The notes beneath the pieces were generated by a model that was not told the DNA's origin, made no database searches, and saw only the letters and a list, made by a program, of their open reading frames with translations. Of a stretch of DNA of 6,130 nucleotides, positions 1 to 6,130 are shown one piece after another. This stretch comes from Bacteroidota bacterium (lineage in GTDB: Bacteria; Bacteroidota; Rhodothermia; Balneolales; Balneolaceae). How positions within the stretch are numbered: position 1 is the first letter of the stretch; each line of letters begins with the position of its first letter. The stretch lies in the NCBI GenBank assembly GCA_024635465.1, contig JAGXIS010000163.1, forward strand, positions 1 through 6,130, read 5' to 3'. A program made the translations under genes and the position numbers.

Positions 1-690
1 CAGTGATGTTGAAGCAACGTTTAAATCCGTAGATGCATTGAATCCGGTATATTCAATTCGGGTATCACCTTCAATTAACACATCAAAGGGTGTATAGACT
101 TGAAGCATATGGTTAAAATTGGACTCTAATCCGGCGGTTAAAGTTAAATCGGTTCGATCAGAAATCCGGTTGAAGGATTTGATGGACGTATCAAAATAGC
201 GATATGAAGTGGTCACTTGTTCCTCATGTCCATTACTGGAGCGTAAGGTTGCCGATCCTGAAATCCAATTTCTATCACTCAAATTTGCAGTCGCAAAAAG
301 ATCCATCTCAGGTGAGATATTACTTCCAATACCTCCTCTAAAAAACGCATGCCGAGGAGTTGCATAACCGAGCGGATTGAATTCGGGTGCCTCCGGCCGG
401 TCTAATGCCCCAACCGGCAGATTGGCTGCAACAGCATCATACGCTTCAATGAAGGGTAATCTGTTGGGATCGGTTTGAAACACTCTGGGTCGGGGATTGA
501 ATCCAAGAATCGGTTGTCTTCTTAAACCGGGGAACCGCGCCTGAAACTGACTACGGATCTCAATATCCTGGGGATCAATTTCAGGGAGCAGTGACTGCTC
601 ACTGTCAACCTGTACCGACTGCGCAGTCAGTGTGTTCACTCCGAAAAGTGTAACTAACCAAATGCAAGCTATGAGGGCAAATCGAATCAT
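1..690 (-). CDS. Putative outer-membrane beta-barrel protein, N-terminal 230 residues (3' end outside window)
   Basis: An open frame with no stop runs from the ATG at 690-688 to the window edge, giving 230 codons; an in-frame TGA at 696-694 fixes this ATG as the most upstream start. Residues 1-23 look like a signal peptide: an Arg near the N-terminus, a hydrophobic core at about 4-18, and a likely cleavage in LTA|QS after A23, typical of Bacteroidota-type exported proteins. A Pro/Arg-rich, probably extended segment follows (about 35-110, with repeated NP, RP and PEAP-like turns). From about residue 117 (FFRGGIG) onward, short stretches alternate polar and hydrophobic residues, with aromatic residues and Asn/Gly/Ser turns, as in beta-hairpins of outer-membrane barrels (for example LFATANLSDRNWISGSATLR). 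I see no TonB box, plug or carboxypeptidase-like domain in this part. I do not recognise the family, so function is unassigned. It lies 60 bp downstream of the membrane protein gene and may be cotranscribed with it. Confidence 0.72.
   Translation of the reverse strand, partial: MIRFALIACIWLVTLFGVNTLTAQSVQVDSEQSLLPEIDPQDIEIRSQFQARFPGLRRQPILGFNPRPRVFQTDPNRLPFIEAYDAVAANLPVGALDRPEAPEFNPLGYATPRHAFFRGGIGSNISPEMDLFATANLSDRNWISGSATLRSSNGHEEQVTTSYRYFDTSIKSFNRISDRTDLTLTAGLESNFNHMLQVYTPFDVLIEGDTRIEYTGFNASTDLNVASTSL
589..628. repeat. Two adjacent short inverted repeats inside the 5' coding region of the barrel gene
   Basis: Bases 589-604 read CAGTGA-CTGC-TCACTG, a perfect 6-bp inverted repeat with a 4-base loop. 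Twelve bases further on, 617-628 read GACTGCGCAGTC, a perfect 12-bp palindrome. Both lie in codons 21-34 of the gene starting at 690, at and just after the signal-peptide cleavage region. The symmetry is directly visible. A regulatory role (mRNA hairpin or protein-binding site) is only a possibility, and chance symmetry within coding sequence is equally plausible. Confidence 0.3.
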
Positions 691-750
691 ATTTCAAACA
701 GTGTCAAAGATGATAGAACCATTTTAAGATACCACAAGTTTTATGAAAAT
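691..750 (-). promoter_or_regulatory. 60-bp AT-rich intergenic gap; possible but weak promoter for the barrel gene
   Basis: This is the only gap longer than 13 bp between genes in the window. On the minus strand it contains TTG (737-735) and, 22 bp downstream, CATCTTTG (712-705). These resemble the Bacteroidota promoter pattern of a -33 TTG and a -7 TAnnTTTG box, with one mismatch in the -7 box and slightly long spacing. A start from this site would leave a 5' leader of only about 10 nt, which weakens the case. No GC-rich stem followed by a T-run is present, so there is no sign of an intrinsic terminator after the upstream gene, and read-through transcription is plausible. Confidence 0.2.
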
Positions 751-1764
751 TTAAGAATTTGCTTCGGCACTATTTTTCATAGTGACGATTTTATCCCACC
801 ATAAAGCAATAGGACCAATAATAAATACAGCGAGGATCGTAACGGCATGGATAACCGTCGCATAAGTTAAACCTTTTGCAAGGGGAACTTCATATAACAT
901 ATGCAGACTTTGCTGGATCAATAAGTGATATGACCCAATTCCTGCCGGTGTTGGAATCGTTACACCTACGGATGAAACAACCGTTAATACAACGGCATCC
1001 CAAATATTCAGGCCAAAATCAGTTTGCAACTCCATCATGTAGAACGGAAGATAGATCATAAAAATATATCCCAACCACATACAACACGTTAAAAAAAGGA
1101 ATAGCGGCCAATTCTTTACTTTTTTTAAAGATATCAGTCCTTCACTGAATGACCTTCCAAAGGTTATTATCTTTAATAAGAGTGGGTTTTGAATTTCTAT
1201 ATTGGTATCGATGTACAAAATAAGTTTGTAAAAAATCCAGATGAAGAATAAAAGTAAAAAAATCAAAAGCGGAATAAAGAGATAATAAGCTGATGACCAT
1301 CCCTCTAAACCAAGCAGACTTTCCAATGTTCCTAAATCCGTAATCAACCAAAAAAGAGCAATCATCGCGATACATAGCATCGAAATCACGTCAAAAATCC
1401 GTTCTATAACAACAGTTCCAATGAGAATGCCGGATTCAAGCCCAGTCTTTTTAGAAACGTACACCGGCCGGGAGATTTCTCCAAGGCGTGGGATAATGTT
1501 ATTGACAACATAACCAAGCATCACGCCCGCAAAAAGGGTACTCCGGTTAGTTTTTTGATATTCATCCGGAAGTAATAAACGCCATCTTTCGGCTCTCATA
1601 AAGTGGCTGAATACGAGAACTGCAATAAAAAAAGGGAGCCAATAATAATCTACCAATAGAATTTGCTGCCACAACTCATCCACATCAATACTCTTAAATG
1701 CAAACCATAAGAAAAGGAGTGCAGCGGCTACTGATAACGTGATGTTGAGTATCTTAATTCTCAT
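751..1764 (-). CDS. LPG_synthase_TM / UPF0104 (YbhN/AglD-like) integral membrane protein
   Basis: This 337-residue polytopic inner-membrane protein matches the lysylphosphatidylglycerol synthase TM / UPF0104 family. I see about seven or eight hydrophobic segments (roughly 7-23, 42-56, 78-91, 112-145, 159-182, 218-245, 255-283, 300-322). Family hallmarks are HFMRAERWRLLL at 54-65, a G-YVVNNIIPRLGEISRP stretch at 84-100 with conserved N, P, R, G and E, an IERIFD motif at 120-125, and PTPAGIGSYH at 271-280. It has only the membrane domain. The soluble aminoacyl-tRNA-dependent transferase domain of MprF is absent, so it should not be called a lysyl-PG synthase. MprF membrane domains flip lipids, and relatives such as AglD or YbhN are tied to lipid or polyprenyl-glycan handling, so a flippase-like role is plausible but inferred. 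Its ATG overlaps the lolA stop by one base (TAATG), implying translational coupling. No Shine-Dalgarno is visible upstream. Confidence 0.88.
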   Translation of the reverse strand: MRIKILNITLSVAAALLFLWFAFKSIDVDELWQQILLVDYYWLPFFIAVLVFSHFMRAERWRLLLPDEYQKTNRSTLFAGVMLGYVVNNIIPRLGEISRPVYVSKKTGLESGILIGTVVIERIFDVISMLCIAMIALFWLITDLGTLESLLGLEGWSSAYYLFIPLLIFLLLFFIWIFYKLILYIDTNIEIQNPLLLKIITFGRSFSEGLISLKKVKNWPLFLFLTCCMWLGYIFMIYLPFYMMELQTDFGLNIWDAVVLTVVSSVGVTIPTPAGIGSYHLLIQQSLHMLYEVPLAKGLTYATVIHAVTILAVFIIGPIALWWDKIVTMKNSAEANS

Positions 1765-2411
1765 TAGATATCGTGACGTAGATCAATCCATTCAGCATCT
1801 TCAGGATAGTTGAATTCAAAAAGTCCCTCTTCTTCATCGATAAAACGACCATTATTGAAAGTCGTTAACAGTTCATTGTCGACTTGATCTAAAGCTTCAA
1901 TTCTAACCGGAACTCCTGAATTGTCGAGATAGATCGTGACGCTAATAAAAATAGAAAAGGGATCTTCCGATACCATACGGATCACAGTTTGACCGTTTTC
2001 AAGGGGTTGTTCGCTTACATTGAAACTCTCATCCACTCCTTGAAGCATTCTGGAAGGAGCAAAATCATCATCCTCTTCAATATATTCACTGATAATGACC
2101 CGATTTTTAGTTGAATCATAGACTCTGGATATGTCGTTGTCAACAAGCATAAAATTACTTCCACTGTTCATTTTATACTTGTCTTTTCCTACCCAGATCG
2201 TGCCGGTTGTGAGTTGCTGTTCTCCGGTAAATGTGTCGTTATATTCGTGAGTAAATTCAGCAAAAAATACTCTATTACTCTCAAATTGAGATTTTAAGAG
2301 ATCAAATTGAGGGGTATCCGACTGCGCTGAAACAGCAGTTGGTTGAAATAAAAAGAGTAATAGCAGTATCAGCGGGTAACTGTTATAGATTGAGTTCTTC
2401 AAAAATATCAT
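1764..2411 (-). CDS. lolA: LolA-family outer-membrane lipoprotein carrier protein
   Basis: This 215-residue secreted protein resembles LolA, the periplasmic chaperone that takes lipoproteins released by LolCDE and carries them across the periplasm. Residues 1-29 form a signal peptide: Lys5, a long Leu/Ile/Phe core at 13-22, and probable cleavage in AVSA|QS after A29. The mature part follows the LolA pattern: an amphipathic helix (FDLLKSQFES), then strands FFAEFTHEY, TGTIWVGKDKYKM, FMLVDNDISRVYD and NRVIISEYIEEDD, then a beta-rich C-terminal half ending in FEFNYPEDAEWIDL. These strands would build the open barrel that holds acyl chains. Length is normal for the family. The ATG lies inside the 3' end of ftsK (29-nt overlap, different frame). 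No other Met occurs before the signal peptide, an in-frame stop lies at 2432-2430, and an AAGAGGA ribosome site precedes the ATG. LolB is often absent outside Proteobacteria, so the receiving partner is unknown. Confidence 0.85.
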   Translation of the reverse strand: MIFLKNSIYNSYPLILLLLFLFQPTAVSAQSDTPQFDLLKSQFESNRVFFAEFTHEYNDTFTGEQQLTTGTIWVGKDKYKMNSGSNFMLVDNDISRVYDSTKNRVIISEYIEEDDDFAPSRMLQGVDESFNVSEQPLENGQTVIRMVSEDPFSIFISVTIYLDNSGVPVRIEALDQVDNELLTTFNNGRFIDEEEGLFEFNYPEDAEWIDLRHDI

Positions 2412-4842
2412 CCAATTCCTCTTCTTCTGTTATTTTTACATCACGCGCGGTACTTCCTTGAAACGGGCCAACAACACCTGCATTGTAGAGCTGGTCTATG
2501 ATTCTGCCGGCTCTGTTATACCCGATTTTCAATTTCCGCTGTAACAGCGAGACAGATCCTTGTTGATGCAACACCACGATTTTGGCTGCGTCTTTAAAGA
2601 GATCATCGATATCATCCAGCGGATCCGGAATCCCGGACTCTTCACTTTCTACCACCGGCAGTGCAAAAGGTTTCTTGTAACCCGTTTGATTCCCAATGAA
2701 TCCGGCTATTCTCTCCACTTCATCAGATGATACATAGGCATTTTGAATACGGATCATTCCCGCTCCGTTTGAGAAGAGCATATCACCCCGACCCACCAAT
2801 TGATCCGCCCCTCCGGTATCAAGTATGGTCCTCGAATCTACTTTAGAAGCTACCTGATAGGCCATTCTGGCAGGGAAATTCGCTTTGATAGTACCCGTAA
2901 TAACATTTACCGAAGGCCTCTGAGTTGCAACCACCAGATGAATTCCAATCGCTCTTGCAAGTTGTGCAATCCGTGCGATGGGTTCTTCTATCTGCTTGCC
3001 TGCTGTCATCATTAGATCAGCAAGTTCATCGATGACAACAACGATATAGGGCAAGTGTCTATGGCCCAATTCCTCATCCAGCTCTCCCTTGTCAAATTTT
3101 TCGTTATAAGATTTTATATCCCGAACCATAGCCATTTTTAGAAGGTCATAGCGATCATCCATCTCCATCGTAACACTTTGAAGAGTCTCAAGTGCGGCGG
3201 ATGTATCCGTGATGATAGGCTCTTCGGAACCCGGTATAACGGCTAAAAAGTGGTTTTGAATGTGCCTGTAGAGCGATAGTTCGATCTTCTTTGGATCGAT
3301 CAAAACAAATTTAATATCATCCGGATGACATTTATAGAGAAGGCAGGTTAAAACCGTATTAATACCCACTGATTTTCCGGATCCGGTAGCACCGGCTATA
3401 AGCAGATGGGGCATTCGGGTCAAGTCGATCATGAATACTTCATTTTCAATCGTCTTGCCCAATGCAACCGGAAGATCGTAATCAGTTTCGACAAATTTTT
3501 TGGTGTTAATCACTGACTTGATGTAGACCAACTCACGAGTTTTATTCGGCACTTCAATTCCAACAGCCGAACGTCCCGGTATAGGCGCGATGATTCTTAA
3601 TCCATGTGCAGCAGTTGCCATTTTAAGGTCATTGGCATAGCTCTCAATTTTGCTGATTTTTACGTCAGGAGAGGGTTCAAGTTCATAGAGTGTAACGGTT
3701 GGACCTACAATGGCATTAATACTCAGAATATCAATTTTGTGCCTTCTAAGCTTCTCAAGAATGATTTTTTTGTTCAACTGGATCTCTTCCAGATCAACCT
3801 CATTTCCTTCATTGGGGGGTGAATCAAGTAGGTCAATGCCCGGAAATTTGTACTTGATAACCGGTATTTCTTTCGCTTTTACTTTATTGATATGATCTAA
3901 TTCACGTTCACCGGCCTCTTCGTCACCCTTTCCGACAAACACAGAAATTTCTACATCATCTTCATCAGATTCACCTTCATCCTGAGAATTCGGTTTTTCC
4001 AAAATAGCTCTGGGCGGTTTTTTCTCGAGCTCTGCACTCTCTTTTTTCCTCTCAATCTCACGGATCTGATCCTCCTTTTGAGATCTTTCCAAGATGTCAT
4101 CAATGGATTTCGAATTGTTATCAGAGGATATTTTTTGTGCAATTCCTGACTGTTCTTTTGTTGCTTGATCCGCGGCTTGGCGCTGTTTCAGAGCTTCATT
4201 ACGCTCCGACTGTTTTTTAGATTCTTCCCGTTTTTCGTTCCTATCCTGAAACCAGGCTTTAATTCTGTCCATCGATTTCTGCAAATCACGATCAAGCAAC
4301 AGAAGCAAGGAGACTAAGAGGAGTACAAATAGAATGATGATGGATCCAATCCCGGTTATATTTTGTAAGATACCGGCGATGTAGATACCCGAATTGCCAC
4401 TCCAGGCCATGTCATAAGCTTCATATTCATTATAAAACCATCCCAACATTGTTGAAATGAGTATTAACATCCATATACCGTACGTTGTGGGCCATAGAAG
4501 TTTAGACAGATCTTTCAGTCGAAATATAAACCATCCAAAACTGAACAAGATGATCGGTATGATGATACTTACATAACCAAAAAGGACATGCACGAATAAG
4601 AATGAGATATAAGTTCCTACAACTCCTAGCCAGTTGTTTACTTGCAGTGCAATTCCCTGATCTACCCTGAAAAGAGAATCGAATGAGAGATTTTTAGCTT
4701 GTGGATAATCGCCCGGATCATACGAGGCGATGCTCAACAGTACGAGGATGGAGATCGCAATGATTAAAATCCCCGTAATTTCCATCTTTCGGGAGAAACT
4801 TATGCGACCGAGAAGTGGTATTGAGCTTTTTTTATTAGCCAT
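2383..4842 (-). CDS. ftsK: DNA translocase FtsK/SpoIIIE
   Basis: This 819-residue protein is a complete FtsK/SpoIIIE translocase. FtsK is anchored at the division septum, where it pumps DNA to clear the chromosome terminus and, in many bacteria, activates XerCD recombination at dif. The N-terminal membrane domain has about four or five segments (22-40, 73-90, 91-107, 117-136, 165-183), with the usual NWLG and FGY-S-P features. A highly charged, Lys/Glu/Gln-rich, probably coiled linker spans about 185-315 and turns acidic near 285-315. The alpha domain (about 325-440) contains GPTVTLYELEPSPDVKISKI and IIAPIPGRSAVGIEVPN. The RecA-like motor has Walker A GATGSGKS (484-491, Lys490), LIDPKKIELS (514-523), Walker B VVVIDELADLM (601-611, Asp605/Glu606) and VVATQRPSVNVITGTIKANFP (637-657). 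The winged-helix gamma domain (about 746-804) has GSVSLLQRKLKIGYNRAGRIIDQL, the surface that reads polar KOPS/SRS-like sites. An acidic tail (806-819) follows. The ATG overlaps the comB end by 8 nt, with no Shine-Dalgarno visible. The short linker resembles SpoIIIE-type proteins more than the E. coli FtsK. Confidence 0.97.
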   Translation of the reverse strand: MANKKSSIPLLGRISFSRKMEITGILIIAISILVLLSIASYDPGDYPQAKNLSFDSLFRVDQGIALQVNNWLGVVGTYISFLFVHVLFGYVSIIIPIILFSFGWFIFRLKDLSKLLWPTTYGIWMLILISTMLGWFYNEYEAYDMAWSGNSGIYIAGILQNITGIGSIIILFVLLLVSLLLLLDRDLQKSMDRIKAWFQDRNEKREESKKQSERNEALKQRQAADQATKEQSGIAQKISSDNNSKSIDDILERSQKEDQIREIERKKESAELEKKPPRAILEKPNSQDEGESDEDDVEISVFVGKGDEEAGERELDHINKVKAKEIPVIKYKFPGIDLLDSPPNEGNEVDLEEIQLNKKIILEKLRRHKIDILSINAIVGPTVTLYELEPSPDVKISKIESYANDLKMATAAHGLRIIAPIPGRSAVGIEVPNKTRELVYIKSVINTKKFVETDYDLPVALGKTIENEVFMIDLTRMPHLLIAGATGSGKSVGINTVLTCLLYKCHPDDIKFVLIDPKKIELSLYRHIQNHFLAVIPGSEEPIITDTSAALETLQSVTMEMDDRYDLLKMAMVRDIKSYNEKFDKGELDEELGHRHLPYIVVVIDELADLMMTAGKQIEEPIARIAQLARAIGIHLVVATQRPSVNVITGTIKANFPARMAYQVASKVDSRTILDTGGADQLVGRGDMLFSNGAGMIRIQNAYVSSDEVERIAGFIGNQTGYKKPFALPVVESEESGIPDPLDDIDDLFKDAAKIVVLHQQGSVSLLQRKLKIGYNRAGRIIDQLYNAGVVGPFQGSTARDVKITEEEELDDIFEELNL
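2417..2423 (-). promoter_or_regulatory. Ribosome binding site of lolA, embedded in ftsK codons
   Basis: On the minus strand AAGAGGA lies 5 nt upstream of the lolA ATG (2411-2409). It is the only clear Shine-Dalgarno-like sequence before any start in this window. It also encodes Lys/Glu-type codons near the ftsK 3' end (the EEEELDD tail), so the match could partly reflect Glu-rich coding. Its spacing supports the chosen start. Confidence 0.5.
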
Positions 4843-5572
4843 TTTTGAGTGTGATCATTCCCTCATTTAAATAGGGTAAAACATCTGTAATATCGGTCTG
4901 ACAGCAATATTCAATATCATCTGTACCAATCAAGGTTTTGAGTCTTTCAGCGTGATTACTCTGATGTATGATAGCCGCGATATTATCTTTATATGTATCA
5001 TATAGCGTAAAAGCGACTCTTACACCATCCCTTGCTTTTTCCGGCAATTTACCATCAGATAGCTTATAGATGATATTTCCTGCCAATAAAATATCTTCAA
5101 AAGCCAAACGACCTTTCCATCCTGCACAGACCAAAACGATATCGGTATCCTGGGTTTTTAAAAATTCGACGACGGCAGATACATTTAAAAAAGCGGCAAC
5201 ACATACATTCGATGATCCAAAGGTTTTTTTAATCGCTTTGGTCCCGTTGGTAGTGTTAAAAATTAATTTCTTATTTGCGACAACTTCTTTTGTGTACTCA
5301 AAAGGCGAATTTCCAAGATCGTATCCATCAATCATAACTCCATCTTTTTCACCGCAGAGAAGATAATTTTCTGAATCTACATTCATTGCAATTTTACTGG
5401 CTTCGCCCATATCTGCAACGGGAATAATTGCATCTGCTCCATTCATTAATGCTGTTACAATTGATGAACTGGCACGCAGAACATCAATTACAACCGAAGT
5501 TTTCTCTCTTAACTCAATTTCCGTAAATGAGTTAAGTGAAAAAAAGACATCGATTTTTTCAAGATTTACCAT
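4835..5572 (-). CDS. comB: 2-phosphosulfolactate phosphatase family protein (ComB)
   Basis: This 245-residue cytoplasmic protein matches the ComB family throughout: VVIDVLRASSSIVTAL (27-42, with Asp30 and Arg33), CGEKDG (73-78), GYDLGNSPFE (83-92), TTNGTKA (107-113), CAGWKGRLAFED (149-160) and a C-terminal DDIEYCCQTD. Characterised members are Mg-dependent phosphatases that convert 2-phospho-3-sulfolactate to sulfolactate in methanogen coenzyme M synthesis. Bacterial homologues, as in Bacillus, serve sulfolactate formation or have unknown roles. Neither ComA nor ComC is visible here, so the substrate in this organism is unproven. All family blocks are intact and the length is normal, so it is probably active. 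The start is well fixed: the upstream frame has no other Met before a stop at 5596-5594. No Shine-Dalgarno precedes it. It follows gcvT by 13 bp and overlaps ftsK, so it is very likely in the same operon. Confidence 0.9.
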   Translation of the reverse strand: MVNLEKIDVFFSLNSFTEIELREKTSVVIDVLRASSSIVTALMNGADAIIPVADMGEASKIAMNVDSENYLLCGEKDGVMIDGYDLGNSPFEYTKEVVANKKLIFNTTNGTKAIKKTFGSSNVCVAAFLNVSAVVEFLKTQDTDIVLVCAGWKGRLAFEDILLAGNIIYKLSDGKLPEKARDGVRVAFTLYDTYKDNIAAIIHQSNHAERLKTLIGTDDIEYCCQTDITDVLPYLNEGMITLKNG

Positions 5573-5585
5573 ATAAAATGACCAA

Positions 5586-6130
5586 TTATTTTTTTAGAAA
5601 TGGGGGCTTTACCACGATGGCTTCGGCTTTTTTATTTCTGATGTTAATGTAAATTTTCTCACCTTCAATTGCTTTCTCAACAGATAAATATCCCATTCCG
5701 ATAGCTTTATTTAGTGTGATGGATTGTGTTCCACTCGTAACAAATCCTATTTCAGTACCCTGTTCATTTTCTATTGAATATCCGGATCTGGGAATACTTC
5801 TAGGCTCAGTGACCTCAAAACCTATGAGTTTTCGTTGAACCCCCTCGTCTTTCTGTTTCAACAGAGTATTTTTACCGATAAAGTCTTCCTTATCCAATTT
5901 GGTAAGCCATCCCATTCGTGCTTCCAGCGGTGTGGTTTCCCGGGTAATGTCATTACCGTAAAGTGCATAACCCATCTCAAGTCGGAGAGTGTCTCTGGCT
6001 CCTAAACCGACAGGTTGTAGGTTAAAATTCTTTCCTGCTTCGAAAAGACCTTTCCAAATTTTAAAAGGATCCGATTTAGTAAGATCAATATAGAGTTCAA
6101 ATCCGGGTTCACCGGTATATCCCGTTGCGG
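5586..6130 (-). CDS. gcvT: Glycine cleavage system T-protein (aminomethyltransferase), C-terminal 180 residues
   Basis: The frame is open from the window edge to the TAA at 5588-5586, so this is the 3' half of a gene whose start lies outside; an internal Met at 5975 is not the true start. The product transfers the methylene group from aminomethyl-lipoyl H-protein to tetrahydrofolate, releasing ammonia. The visible sequence opens with ATGYTGEPGFELY, followed by WKGLFEAGKNFNLQPVGLGARDTLRLE, then GYALYGNDI and TPLEARMGW, all standard GcvT blocks in the folate-binding and middle domains. The C-terminal barrel contains FIGKNTLLKQK, KLIGFEV, PRSGYSI, GFVTSGTQSITLNKAIGMGYL and IYINIRNKKAEAIVVKPPF. 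Visible length fits the second half of a normal protein of about 360 residues. The related DMGDH or YgfZ proteins are less likely given the GLGARDTLRLE match. gcvH and gcvP are not in the window. Confidence 0.95.
   Translation of the reverse strand, partial: ATGYTGEPGFELYIDLTKSDPFKIWKGLFEAGKNFNLQPVGLGARDTLRLEMGYALYGNDITRETTPLEARMGWLTKLDKEDFIGKNTLLKQKDEGVQRKLIGFEVTEPRSIPRSGYSIENEQGTEIGFVTSGTQSITLNKAIGMGYLSVEKAIEGEKIYINIRNKKAEAIVVKPPFLKK

Noticed and set aside
691..760. Intrinsic terminator between the membrane protein gene and the barrel gene
   Set aside because: Only AT-rich partial symmetry (around AAATTCTTAAATTT) is present, with no GC-rich stem followed by a T-run.
876..1061. Plus-strand open frame of 61 codons
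   Set aside because: It lies entirely opposite the well-supported LPG_synthase_TM gene and has no recognisable protein features or ribosome site.
751..1764. Calling this gene mprF (lysyl-phosphatidylglycerol synthase)
   Set aside because: Only the membrane domain is present; the C-terminal aminoacyl-transferase domain of MprF is missing and no separate one is adjacent.
3951..4142. Second minus-strand frame of 63 codons inside ftsK
   Set aside because: It overlaps the charged ftsK linker in another frame; its Arg/Lys richness is a by-product of the Glu/Lys-rich codons. The frame at 1142-1375 inside the membrane protein gene is rejected likewise.
5070..5366. Plus-strand open frame of 98 codons, the longest on that strand
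   Set aside because: It is antisense to conserved comB blocks, and its composition looks like a mirror of that gene. Other plus-strand frames at 2800-3015, 3604-3822 and 3710-3895 are rejected for the same reason against ftsK.
5573..5585. Separate promoter for comB in the gap after gcvT
   Set aside because: The gap is 13 bp, too short for a promoter of its own, and I see no clear promoter pattern in the gcvT end.
1..6130. A hidden defence system, mobile element, CRISPR array or RNA gene
   Set aside because: Almost all bases are covered by conserved core-type genes in one direction, with no spaced direct repeats, transposase, phage-like protein or tRNA-like cloverleaf noticed.

Overview
All six genes in this 6.1-kb window lie on the minus strand, so transcription runs from high to low coordinates. 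They form one tightly packed block: gcvT (3' part) > comB > ftsK > lolA > an LPG_synthase_TM/UPF0104 membrane protein > the 5' part of an outer-membrane-type beta-barrel protein. The base composition is moderately AT-rich. Most start codons lack a Shine-Dalgarno sequence. Exported proteins end their signal peptides in A-Q. Together with the FtsK and ComB sequence style, this suggests a Gram-negative bacterium of the Bacteroidota/Rhodothermota/Balneolota group, probably marine or halophilic and Balneola-like. This placement is an inference from style, not from a marker gene.

Layout in transcription order: 6130-5586 encodes the C-terminal half of the glycine-cleavage T-protein and is cut by the window edge. 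After a 13-nt gap, 5572-4835 encodes a ComB-family 2-phosphosulfolactate phosphatase. It overlaps by 8 nt the 819-codon ftsK gene (4842-2383), a membrane-anchored DNA translocase with all the expected domains. ftsK overlaps lolA (2411-1764) by 29 nt. The lolA stop and the start of the membrane protein gene (1764-751) share one base (TAATG). A 60-bp AT-rich gap (750-691) follows, then a secreted, probably barrel-forming protein of unknown function (690 to beyond position 1).

Functionally the block mixes one-carbon metabolism (gcvT), sulfonate metabolism (comB), chromosome segregation and division (ftsK), and envelope biogenesis (lolA, the flippase-like membrane protein and the outer-membrane protein). 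The overlaps and tiny gaps favour a single transcript with translational coupling, at least from gcvT to the membrane protein. The last gene could be cotranscribed or have its own promoter in the 60-bp gap.

I see no tRNA, rRNA, CRISPR array, insertion sequence, phage gene or defence system. The window looks like ordinary chromosomal core. The points worth a second look are the unidentified barrel protein and its envelope neighbours, the bacterial comB with no visible pathway partners, and the dual-coding ftsK/lolA overlap.
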